Part shown: positions 13,501 to 25,500 of the stretch, in pieces
Numbering within the stretch: position 1 is the stretch's first letter
Layout: each line of letters starts with the position of its first letter
NCBI GenBank assembly: GCA_963921935.1
Contig: OY998181.1
Location: 124,330,957-124,394,956, forward strand
From: Galeruca laticollis
Lineage: Eukaryota; Arthropoda; Insecta; Coleoptera; Chrysomelidae
Direction: 5' to 3'
DNA length: 64,000 bases
The notes under the pieces: model-generated
Database searches by the model: none
Seen by the model: the letters and a program-made list of their open reading frames with translations, nothing else
What the model was told of the DNA's origin: nothing
Program-made: the position numbers and the translations under genes

Positions 13501-16500
13501 TAGTGTAGCTGTTCAAAAGATACGAGGGGGGGACGGGGACTTTTGAATAGCACTGTATATACAGTAGTACGTAGCATAGAATATATTGACCACAATGTAT
13601 TTGGCCGTACTTTTTTGGATAATTCATCCATATTTGCAAGTAGTACTTTTTCTGAAAATGAACTTTTGATATCTTTACCTTTTCTCCAGTTTATAAATTC
13701 TTCATATGTACGTTCATATCTGGCTCGTGATTTTGTAGGTAGGATTTTTAGCATGTTATTTTTGCTGCTCAGACAATTTCTGGTGGAGTGCATTCACTAT
13801 CGCTATCACTGTCATCCGTATCCATAGTTTTTTTAGGTTTATATCAAAGATTGTACAGCTGTACGAAGATAATCAACAGATAATTTTAATATAATCACTG
13901 TAAAAAAACGTTTGACACTTTACATGAATTGATGCCTACTTTTTCAAAAACAATATTAGCACGACGTTTATCAACTTGCCTGCCTGTGGGGATTGAAAGT
14001 ATTAATTAGCTGTTTTAAGGATACATTGTCCAAACTATGCTCCAAATAATTGAAAACGGATATTTTTTGTTTTAATAACATGAGAGTCCAAGAAATGTCG
14101 ATGTAAACACACGTGAAACTGCAAGAATTGTTGGTTCTAGTTTTTGTGGTGTGCAAAGGATAAATTAGCGCTTGTTGGAGACTGGCCTGATCACTAGAAG
14201 ACCAGGGTCTGGGCGAAAAAAGTTACCACTCAACGAGATGACTGTTTTTTGGTGTCCACAAGTTTGCGGAATAGGACAGCTACCGCGGTTTTACAGCGAA
14301 ATCAGTTGGAGCAAGGGAGAAATGCCAACGTTAGTGAATGGACCGTTAGAAGAAGACTTCATGCTGCTGGACTGCCATGCTGAAGAATGGCTACAGGTCC
14401 TCCATTGCAACGCCAGCATCGGACCGCTAGATTGACATTTGCCAGAGATCACGTTCGTTGGAATGAAGATGACTGGAGCTGGGTATTGTTCTCAGACGAG
14501 TCGCGTTTTTGCCTCACTGGGTCAGATGGACGTCAACGAGTGTGGTTAAGACCTGGGGAAAGATATGCTGAAGTTTGCATTGACGAGCATATTCCATTTG
14601 GCGGTGGGTCTGTTATGGTTTGGGCGGGAATCACTGCACAAGCTGGTACAGAGTTGGTCTTAATAGAAAATGGCTCCCTAACCTCTCATAGGTACATTAC
14701 CGAGGTGCTAGAAGACCATGTTATGCCTTTCATTGTGACTATGGGGGAACGTGTCATTTTTATGCAAGATAATGCGAGACCACATACAGCCAGAATTGTC
14801 AAGGAGTATCTGGATGGGGTAGAAATTAGGTGGTTTGACTGGCCAGCCCACAACCCAGACATGAATCCCATAGAACAAGTCTGAGACGAGTTGGGGCGAC
14901 TGATCCGCAGACACACACCAGCACCAAGAACTGCCCAGGAGCTGAGAAGATTGCTGTTGCAGGAATAGGAAAACATCGAACAGAATGTGAACCGCAACTT
15001 AATTCAAAGTATGCCGCGTCGACTTCAAGCAGTCATCAATGCAAGAGGAGGGAATACACGTTATTAGTGTCAAGTTTTTTCATTTTGTTCGTTCCATATT
15101 TTCCCTAAGTGCTAATTTGTTACTTTTTCAGAATAAATCATGAAATCAAAGAAAAAAATGTATTTTTCTTTAGTATGAAGTATCACATTCAGCTTACAAA
15201 AGCACATGCAATGATGTACAGCTTACGAATACGATCTGAAAACGTAAAATTCCAAAAAACATGAAAATTTTCCAATAATTTTTAAATAGATCTAAATAGC
15301 ACTCAATACGTCTCTGTACTATAATAAATACCTTGGCCAATGGTTTTAACTATCTTACTGAATAATATTTAGAGGTTATGCGGAATTATATTATTGAAAT
15401 TATCGAAAAGTTCCTTCTTTTTTTTATATTAGTTATAAATCTATTCAGTAAAATTTGTTATAATATTCTTATCCAAAATTTGTTAAGTAACTTTTTATCT
15501 GGTCGTTGAATTTTATGTGAAATATATCAAAAAATTACCATTTGAATTGACACAAGTCCGATCAGATAAAAAGGTTATGTATGTAAATTTTGACAGTTCC
15601 TTTGTGAAAAATAGAAATGATATAAATTTAGTTTTTTATAAATTTACCTTACAGTTTGTAATTATGCACTGGATTTTTCTTCGATACTTCTCAATTTAAT
15701 TATGCGTAGTAATGAACTGAACCAAAATTCAGTTCTATGTCCTTGCTGGATACCGAAGACTGCTTTTCCGTAGTTCCAGTAAGTAATGTTTTATTATATT
15801 CACTTGTATTGTGATCAAATACTTTTTCTCTTCTTTATTTAATGTATATTCTCCACTAGTGTCATTGTACTCTGAAGTAATACTTAGTTGATTTTACTTA
15901 TATTTAATAATAATTTCTTCTACAGCTTTTCTTATATCTCAACATGTATCTTCTTTCTTTAGTTTTCTCGTCATAATCTTATTTGATTCTTCTGAATGTC
16001 TCTATTTTCATAATCTCTTTAGAAATCTCTCTCAATTTTCTTCCCTTTTTTTCCATCAAAAATCAATCATCAACCTCCCTCGATTCCCCTTAGCAACCAT
16101 AAACTTTTTTTTATATTCATCCTAGATGAAACTTTTGATTTTCTATTTTGACTAAATGACCTACCACACTTCACTTGCACACTTCAAAGTTTCTTATCTA
16201 ATGGTTTTATAATAGATTAAGATTAAAATCGTTATAACAAATTATTGGATTAATAATAAGTATAGAATTAGATTAAAAAATTTTAGTTCAACATTCCCTA
16301 AAATTTTCGGGAATTATTCTTTTAAATGTATCTAACAAGAATATTTTCGAACATTTTACCTAACTCTTGACTAACTAATAACTTGTATAAGTACATACTA
16401 TTACTAATAAATATGCAACTATAAACTAATCATTTATTTCAATTTATTTTAGGAGAAAGAATTGAAAAATTTATATAACTGAGATACATGAAAAATTCCC

Positions 16501-19500
16501 CGAATTTTCTTGGTTGTAGGATGTATTAGTTGGTACGAATTTACTCCATGTTGGGTATTTATCAGATAAGGACCTTCATATAATAACTGAAGTTTAGCAC
16601 ACTTGTGATTTCTATGATTTTGAACACGCAGAGCTTTAAGAATAACATATTCACCGAATTGAAAATTAACTGGTTTCTTTATTTTACTCTTTCTTCTTCT
16701 AATGTATTTTTCTGCATTCTTTAGTAATTTCTCATTTGTTTTCTCTACTAACTGATTATAGGTTTTTCCATTCTCTAAGATCCAATATCTTGATGATTGT
16801 TCATTTTTAGATGAAAGTATTGTTGCCAATTCCGTAATATTATCAGGTACATTGTTTAAATACAATTGTATGTTTTCTTGTGCCAATATGATTGTTTTCT
16901 ATGTATAATTTTTTTTATTTTTATTATTAAATCTTCTGTGATTATAAAAATTTCTAAACGTCTCTTCCCTCGTTACTCAATTCACTCTCATTTTCCAAAC
17001 TTCTTTTTATTCTCTTCCCTCGTTACTCGATTCACCCTTCGTTTTCTAAACTTTTTTTTCTTCTCTTGCCTCGTTATTCGGTTCTTCCTTCGTTTTCTAA
17101 ATTTCTTTTTATTCTCTTCCCTCGTTACTCGATTCTCTCTGCGTTTTCTAAACTTCTTTTTCTTCTCGTCCCTTAATTCTCGCTTCTCCAATTCTTTTCT
17201 TAAATTTTTCTTTAGTTGCCTTATTCTAATTTTTTTCACGTCTTCTAAATCTTCTGGGCATTTTATTTAGTTTCTTAAAAACACTCTAGGATGTATTTTC
17301 TTAACATCGCCTTCAAATTTCATTTTGTTATTAACTCGAAATATTGGTGATTGTGTAACGATGTTTGAATTTTTCGTTTTGTTTTTTAATCCTTGTATTT
17401 TTCTCGCTACGTCTCTTTGTATAGTTCGTACTGGTTTCTTATTTCCTTCTTTAATAATTTGTAAACTTGTTTGTATTCCTGTTCCCACATTTTTGTCTAG
17501 TTTATTTTTGTCATTCCAATTTTCTTGTATTTCCACTATATTTTTCTTCATTTTTCTGGTAAGCATATCAAATTTCGATTTCATATCCTCTATGTGATTA
17601 TCAATGTGTTTGTTTTATTTCTCAATTTTCTGGTCAATTCTATTAGCTAATGTATTCATATTTGCACTGTTTTCTGTACTTTGTTCTTGCATTAATTTCT
17701 TCATTAGAGTTTCAAACATATTCATCATCTCTGTCTCCTTCCTTCTTGTTTGTTCTCCTCCAGCTTGTTGTTCTGTGTCATCCTCTTTTCTTTCCTTGTC
17801 ATAATCTATTTGTTTTACTATGGTGGATTCCCTGTATTCTTCTGCTTGGACATCTTCTAAATCTGTAAAAATGTAGGTTTCTGGATTTTTTTCTTCTTCG
17901 ATCATTACATCTTTTAATCTGTTATTTATTGTTTGTTTGGTTCCTTGCTTATCGATATTTCTTTTCTCCAGTTCTCTTCTTATATCTTGTATTTTCAAGT
18001 CCTTTAATAATTTTCCTCTTATATTTTCCATTATAATCTTCTGATTTATTTACAAACTTTGTTGAATGTTTAGATTTCATTTCCCTTTACTTTCGTTGTT
18101 TTTTTATAGTTCTGTATCCTCGTTTTTCGATCGCCACACGTTGGTAGTGCCAAATGTGATAATTTATTTATTTATTTATGTATGAATATTATGAGTATTA
18201 TAATTATTCAATTTTATTTGCCTCAAGCTGGTTCGTCGATTGTTATGATATTTTATTTTTATTTAGGTTTCTATTTTTTTTATTTTATAATTTTTTGATT
18301 GAGCGCCAGATGAAATTGATGAAATAATAAATGAATGTTTGTTTAGTTTAAAAGTAAAAGGCCAGCTAACTTCAGTCCTCAAGATGAAACTCTTAATTAT
18401 TTGTAGGGAATTATCGTGAGTGAGGATACCTTCATATTTAAATTTAAACTTAAAAATATTTAAGATATTATATAATTTATAAGGAAAAGAAATATTTACA
18501 CTAACTGTTACTTATTATTTTCCAATAATTTTTAAATAGATCTGAATAGCACTCAATACGTCTCTGTACTACTAATAAATACCTTGGCCAATGGGGTTAA
18601 CTATCTTACTGAATAATATTTAGAGGTTATGAGAAATTATATTATTGAAATTATCGAAAAGTTCCTTTTTTTTTTATATTAGTTATAAATCTATTCAGTA
18701 AAATTTGTTATAATATTCTTATCTAAAATTTGTTAAGTAACTTTCTATCTGGTCGTTGAATTTTATGTGAAATATATCAAAAAATTACCATTTGAATTGA
18801 CACAAGTCCGATCAGATAAATAGGTTATGTATGTAAATTTTGACAGTTCCTTTGTGAAAAATAGAAATGATATAAATTTAGTTTTTTATAAATTTACCTT
18901 ACAGTTTGTAATTATGCACTGGAATTTTCTTCGATACTTCTTAATTTAATTATGCGTAGTAATGAACTGAACCTAAATTCAGTTCTATGTCCTTGCTGGA
19001 TACCGAAGACTGCTTTTCCGTAGTTCCAGTAAGTAATGTTTTATTATATTTACTTGTATTGTGATCAAATACTTTTTCTCCTCTTTATTTAATCTATATT
19101 CTCCACTCGTGTCATTGTACTCTGAAGTAATACTTAGTTGATTTTACTTATATTCAAGAATGATTTCTTCTACAGCTTTTCTTATATCTCAACATGTATC
19201 TTCTTTCTTTAGTTTTCTTATTATAATCTTATTTGATTCTTCTGAATGTGTCTATTTTAATAATCTCTTTAGAAATCTCTCTCAATTTTCTTCCCTTTTT
19301 TTCAATCAAAAATCAATCAACAAGTTCCCTCGATTCCCCTTAGCAACCATCAACATTTTTTTCATATTCATCTTAGATGAAACTTTTAATTTTCTATTTT
19401 GACTAAATGACCTAGCACAATTCAAAGTTTCTTATCTAATGGTTTTACAATAGATTAAGATTAAAATCGTTATAACAAATTATTGGATTAATAATAAGTA

Positions 19501-22500
19501 TGGAATTAGATTTGAAAATTTTTGTTCAATATACTGCAACGGAAGTCACTAATCCACTCGTATGCACCATCAACAAAAACAAAATGCCCCTACCCCTACT
19601 AAGTTAAACCTCAATATATTAAGTAAAGTTGGACCCCCAGTGATTATTTTCTAAAAAAATAAATGGCATCGGATGGACTTCAAATGTACTCCTATGCTTC
19701 ACCAACAAAAACAAAACCCCTTCTCACCGTTATTAGTTGAACCTTATTATACATAGTGAAGTTGCCCCCCACGACCCTCCCACGACAATTTCTGAAAAAA
19801 GTATAGGCAAGTGGACTCTACCGCTAATGCACTTATATGCACCACCAACAAAAACAAAATCCCCCCTTCCCTTAGTTAGTTAAACGTCAGTATTTGAAGT
19901 AAAGATGTCCCCCTCCCAACGATAAAAATTTCCGAAAAAAAATAATGGTAGCGGCATCCAGTTCTTATGCACCACCAACAAAAATAGCATCACCCCTCCA
20001 CCTCATTATATAAAGTTGGCCCCCTTAACCCGGTGTTAGTCGCTAGTAGCATTTTCTCGCCATCAGTCGCGCGGGAGTAATTTGCTCACAGCACAAAGAA
20101 GCGAATTTTTATAATATATTCTGAAGTTTTAGGTAAAAAAACACCTGATTTTATTAATTTTTTTTAATAGAACAATATTAATTAACTGTCTCGACCCTTA
20201 CTTCGTGGAATATGCTCATATTAGTGTTTTTAAATGAAACTCTTGGTCTCTAGTTAATTCCACAATATAATAAAAGTTATTAAAAATTCTAAAAAATTGA
20301 CAATTGTTTCGATGATATTGATTTATCGAAACAATTGTCAATTTTTTAGAATTTTCAATAACTTTTATTATATTGTGGAATTAACTAATTATTTTACTTC
20401 AAAATAACCATTTATAGTCATAATTTGACATTTCATTCAATTTAACTCAACATCTAATGTTGAGTTAAATTAAATGAAATATCAAATGATGGACCATAGA
20501 TGGTTAATTAAATTGGAAAAAATAAAACAGTAATCATATAAACAGTTTATTTATTTTGGTATAAAAATACACAACAAATAATTTCTTTCACAAAGTACTC
20601 TTCTTAACAAGCAGAATGACAATAAATAACCTATAATTTAAAAACAATGCAATAATTAAAAAATAATTTGAGTAACATACATTCTAGACTGGAGTATCAT
20701 TAGATTTTTAAATGATGTTTTATCAAGATAAAAGTAGAAAATTATTTATGATAAGCTAATATCAATTTATTTATTTATTATTACACTCCTATAAACACAC
20801 AGATCTGGACAAAGTACTGGAGTATAACTGCTACTTACTTAATCAAAAAAAAAGTTAGCAATTAGTAGTTAACTACTATTTTTGGCAACTTTCTGCGAAA
20901 GAATACATTTGAGTATAATTACTATGAATGTTAGAACAAGGTGTCAAGTAATTACATATAAGAGTGTTAAACAGCACTTGTGACTGTACAAAATTTAAAA
21001 TAATATATTTCATTTCTACTTAAAAGACATCTTTATTGCTTTGCTGGAAGTATTGAAGAAGGTTTATATCACAAGCTTAAACCTAGTATATTGCATATTT
21101 GTATATTTCTACATTTAAAAGCATTCCGTTCTTATGAAACCATCGCATAAGGCAGTTTAAGTTACTCTGCAGCTCCTGACAGTTTATGATTGTTAAAATG
21201 TTTCTTAAGGTCTCTTACAAATCCCACCCTCTCGTGGAAGTCTTTTCTCGTTTCTGGTTGAGCTTCTACAAGTAAACACAGAAAATAACAACAATAAATA
21301 AGTAAACACAAAAATATGTTTGAAAGTTTATATCAACAAAAGAAAACAAAATGCCCTGACTATTGAAATAATAAGTTTAAATATGTTTTTGTACTAAGCC
21401 AAAAAAATATCAAAAAATGTTTGAATGTTTAAATTTTTTTGGTTTTTTTTGGATTCCTTTTTTTGGAGTTTTCGATTTATTTAGGAATTCTTGACTTTTT
21501 TGGTTTTTAACTATTTTTTGATTTATTGTTTTTTCAATTTTTTGTCTTTATTGGATATTTTGGTTACTGCTAGACCGAATAACTTTAGACGTAATGTCTG
21601 AACAAAAGTTAATACTCACTTTCATTTCCCATAAATTGTCATACCTATATATGAAAATCGGCAAGGGGTTAATACCTTTCATCCCATAGCTGGTGGGGGG
21701 AATAGCTATAACATAAAATAAAACCCAGATTATTATTATGGTGTACACACTAGATATAAATTGAGTGAATGAAAAGACGAGTACTGAGTGTGTCATTTTA
21801 TTAAAATGCCAGCTAAGCGCTTTTAGCCATTAGGTCATTCTCAAAGCTGTCGACAAGAGAAAAATATACAACAGGTGTCAAAAAACATCAAACTCTGTAA
21901 CTGCTACATACAATGAAATAAAATGTTTGATGTTACATCATTATTCAAGAAAAATTTGTTCAAATTATCCTATAAACAGGGTGTACACACATATCATTTA
22001 GTTGATAATTTCAAATTAGACGTTTCGTTATGTGAATTACAATTGTACACGCTCTTTATAGGGTAATTTTAACAAATTCTACTTGAATAATGATGTAACA
22101 TCAAACATTTTATTTCATTGTATGTAGCAGTTACAGGGTTTGATGTTTTTTGACACCAGTTTTATGTTTTTTTTCTTGACGACAACTTTCAGAATGGCCT
22201 AATGGCTGAAAGCGCTTAGCTGGAATTTTAAGAAAATTACACACTCAGTACACGTTTCTTCACTCACTCAATTTACATTTTAAAATGTCCAAAATTATAG
22301 CATGCAACATTGAATACAATAAAACTTACCATCAATTTTTGTTAATTTCCACTCATATGGGAAGACAAATCAAACTGTCTTAATAACCTCTCTTCGTCTT
22401 TCTCAAATCTAAAGAAACACTGTTTTTGAAAATGAAGGGATCATATCCTCCATCGTTTCTTCGTCGACAAATTTAATGATTTATTACCACTTCGTTTCAG

Positions 22501-25500
22501 CCATATTAATTTTATCTTCCTGGGTTGGAGAAACAATACTGTAAAAAGAAATATTTTCTTTAGTATTGCAGCAATTTTCAGTTTAGCTAATGTAAAAAAC
22601 AACCATGATCTCTGAAGTTGTCGATTAAATTAGTGAAAACTCAGTGTTTTATAAAAATAAAGATGATGGTTATTAATTGAGAAAGAAAAAATTCTCAAAT
22701 TTTTTTTAATAACTTACCGAGTATACTAGTTATTAGACTCCTTCAGAATACACTTTGCCATTGTCTTTTCAATTAATAACAATAGAGCAACGAAACAACA
22801 GATGAATATTACACTATAGCAATTAAAAAAAACACCAAAAAACCTCAACACTTGAACTAAGAAACGATAACAGTTCATAACATATAACCTGTGGGGTCGA
22901 GCAGTATGACATCGTGCATAAGGAGTAATAAAAATCAATAAAATTTGATTACTAACGACGTTACAGTTTTCGTTAATTTTTTGGAATTATCTACCGATTT
23001 TAGTTACTCGACAGGCTCTATAGATGGCACGGTATGCAGTGTCCCTAACTTGGACTGGACGAGGCCACGCGTGATCCCCTCAGCTATTTTATAAAATATC
23101 CGCGTTTTGCCGAAAGCGTGAGCGAAATGCTCATTTATCGACTAACGCCGGGTTGAGGAGAATTTCAGAAAAAAGTATAGGGTAGTGGAGATCACTCCTA
23201 ATGCACTCTCATGCACGAACAACAAAAACAAAATCTTCCCTTCCCCCAAATATAAAAAGTATATTCCTTCCCCTCAGTCGAAAAAATTGGAAAATTGCCA
23301 AAATTATGGCAAAACATAGTGAAAATGAGCCCGGAAAGTTATTGAGGGGTCAGACAGTGTCTGTTCATCGGTCGTTTGAAAAAAAAAATTTTTTGTTTGT
23401 TAAGTGAGTATGTTCATATGCTAGCAGAAAAAATGTAAATCTAATATGGGCGTAATGTGACCTTTCGTACTGTTTCGGTGAAGTACTATAAAATGTCAGA
23501 ATTTCCGCTAATAAACATCGCTTAAGTGTATATTGCAAACAATCCTGGTGCATAGCGGTTTCATCTCTTTTAAAGTTATTCAATTGAATTCTCTACAAAA
23601 TATCTGAACATTTTTTAAATCGTATGCTGGGGAGGATCTCTTATTGTATGTCGCTGTATCTGTATATTGTTCTCGCAGTTCTCAATGATGCCGTACCTGA
23701 AGTTACCATTGAGTGAAATAAACAAACAACTTGGTATATAAAAGAAATAGTTATAACCTTCACATGAAAATAAATTCTCCAAAAACAAGTAACATTTTAA
23801 AAAATATCATGTATTCACATTCAAAGTATTTACTACAGGTTATCTATATCAGTCGGAGGGTAAATCGATGATCCCATAGTTCAAAAATAATTTAGCGAAC
23901 ATATTAAATTGTGCGGGTCGTGAAGTCAGCAGTTGATATGGAAAATTTCTCAATTTTAGTGAGATTCGCGTTCAGTTAACAACCTTAAAAAAATGACGAT
24001 AATATAAGGAAAGCGATAAAGTAGACGCAATAGGAAGCAGCAAAAATCACTACCGGAATACTAAAGATCTTGACCTTGACGATAAATTTTCTTTGAAAAT
24101 TTCACAGCATTAACAATTTTTTATATCATTGAGAGGCACTAACAAAGCATTAAGGCATAAGAAAAAATACTCTACTATAAAGTGTGACTGCCCGTACAAG
24201 AAGAAAATTTTTTATATTTCTAAAACTAGATAATTTCCAATTTTACATTTGCAATCTTGTGGAAAATGTATAACAAGTAGTGACTTAACTTAATGTGCGA
24301 CTAAATTTAGATGCTATATCGAATTATTTGTATTCTTACTTCTTAATAAGTTGAACATTTTCCGTTTTTTTGATGTCTGTGTATCATTATACATTTTCCG
24401 CATATTGTTAGACCTATGTGCGAAGGCAATGAAGTGACCAAGATCTAAATCGGGAACTTGTATGCAACACAACCCTTCAAAATGTACTGAACGGCACCCA
24501 CGTGAATAATTTTTGGTATTTCCTCCAATTTTCACTTGACCTCACACGTTTTAGTGCTTGTTCATATCGGCTCCACAAAAAATAAAACTGGATTTAAATA
24601 GATATTTCTTTGTAAGTATTCTCCGCACCCGTCATTATTGCGACATTGGAAAAAGTAGTTCGTCTTCAAATGCTCTTTAATTTGCGCCTCTAAATTATAA
24701 ATGTTTGGCAATGCCACGTCCAAAAATGGAGCAGGTTCAATCGTTTCATATGCTCATTCGTATCAGTAGCTGTGTGTTAGTCCTGACTAAAAGTCCACTA
24801 TTTTGAATAAAAGACTTGACATCTGAGTTTGTAAATTAACTGAGATAATATCTTTTTTCTACTACTATACTATAAGTTGTTAATTAAATGCCAGTTTTCA
24901 GTTTCATAATGATACTCATTATAACACTGATTTTCAATATAAAACTGAAAAATTGACTGACCAATTTTATGATTGTATATTTTTCAAGGTGTCTCACAGA
25001 TGTACCCTATAGATTTTCAGCTGACTAGAACGAGTGCAGCGGGTCCTATAAATCCAGATATACTACATTTTTGGTTATTTTTGGAGATATTTCGGTTTGT
25101 TAGCACGATACATCCCCCTACAAGTGACTATTTTATGATAGAATATTGTTCAGGGCATCTCACAGATGCGGAAAAGTTAGTTTTAATCTTTAAACCCGTT
25201 TATCTTATAATGATTTGATATACGGGCATCTACGATTTTTCACATCCATGTACATTATTTTCAGGTGCCACTGTCATATTAGCGTGTAGAAATTTGGAGA
25301 AGGCCAATAAAGCAATAGACGATATCAAGAAAGGATTTACAGACTATACCAATTTGGGCAAATTAAGAGTTGTAGAACTAGACTTAAGTAGCTTGGAATC
25401 AGTTCGAGCTTGTGCGAAGCACCTATTGGATACTGAAGAGCAAATCAATGTTTTAATAAATAATGCTGGTATTATGATGTGCCCATATAGTAAAACTAAG

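Larger units (their letters stand above)
10856..13826 (-). pseudogene. Crypton-like tyrosine recombinase gene, split by a mariner-type insertion
   Basis: Minus-strand pieces assemble around an insertion. The N-terminal part at 13826-13558 has an acidic start MDTDDSDSDSECTPPEI, a one-base frameshift, then KILPTKSRARYERTYEEF and KKVRPNTLWSIYSMLRTTV (SAM-like N-terminal domain). The C-terminal part runs from 11737 to 10856 with a 64-nt GT-AG intron at 11516-11579. It encodes the catalytic domain: CRKQELVNVSVDDI, RYFLNYQNKKFTKQVVG, then HCLRRSSATILVEAGGDITT with the box-II His-x-x-Arg. From memory of the family, a segment of about nine residues with a second catalytic His (LKRHGGW-like) should follow; here GGDITT runs straight into PVAEGYI, so that block is lost. 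The Tyr of EGYI could be the nucleophile. Three lesions make it dead: insertion, frameshift and catalytic deletion. Confidence 0.72.
15267..19531 (-). mobile_element. Second Ty3/gypsy-type element (minus strand), internally deleted, with both LTRs
   Basis: Two direct repeats of about 1.02 kb (15267-16293 and 18517-19531, offset about 3250 bp) bracket minus-strand gag remnants (18031-16988) and an integrase C terminus (16886-16449). Between gag and integrase nothing of protease, RT or RNase H remains. A purine-rich tract rich in A/G (16294-16320, minus sense) precedes the TGTTGAAC start of the downstream LTR. A TGGCGCTCAATC string near 18309-18320 (minus sense) could be the primer site, in which case the upstream LTR is about 200 bp longer than its partner. 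Confidence 0.82.
20029..23152. mobile_element. piggyBac-like element (non-autonomous or gutted) inserted in the satellite
   Basis: TTAA at 20025-20028 is followed by CCCGGTGTTAGTCG. The other end reads CGACTAACGCCGGG (ending 23152) followed by TTGA. The TIRs differ by one base over 14 bp and further similarity (GCATTTTCTCGC/GCGAAATGC) lies inside. A TTAA target with CCC-starting TIRs is the piggyBac signature; the right target copy would carry one mutation. No transposase ORF is left. The interior is filled by a Penelope-derived fold-back and a hAT-like element. Confidence 0.65.

Noticed and set aside
16866..17597. Plus-strand ORFs rich in Phe/Ser/Leu (transmembrane-like)
   Set aside because: Antisense of the A-rich gag remnant; the coding signal is on the minus strand.
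15267..19531. The two 1-kb direct repeats as a simple segmental duplication
   Set aside because: They bracket gag and integrase remnants in LTR order with a purine tract at the expected side, so LTRs explain them better.
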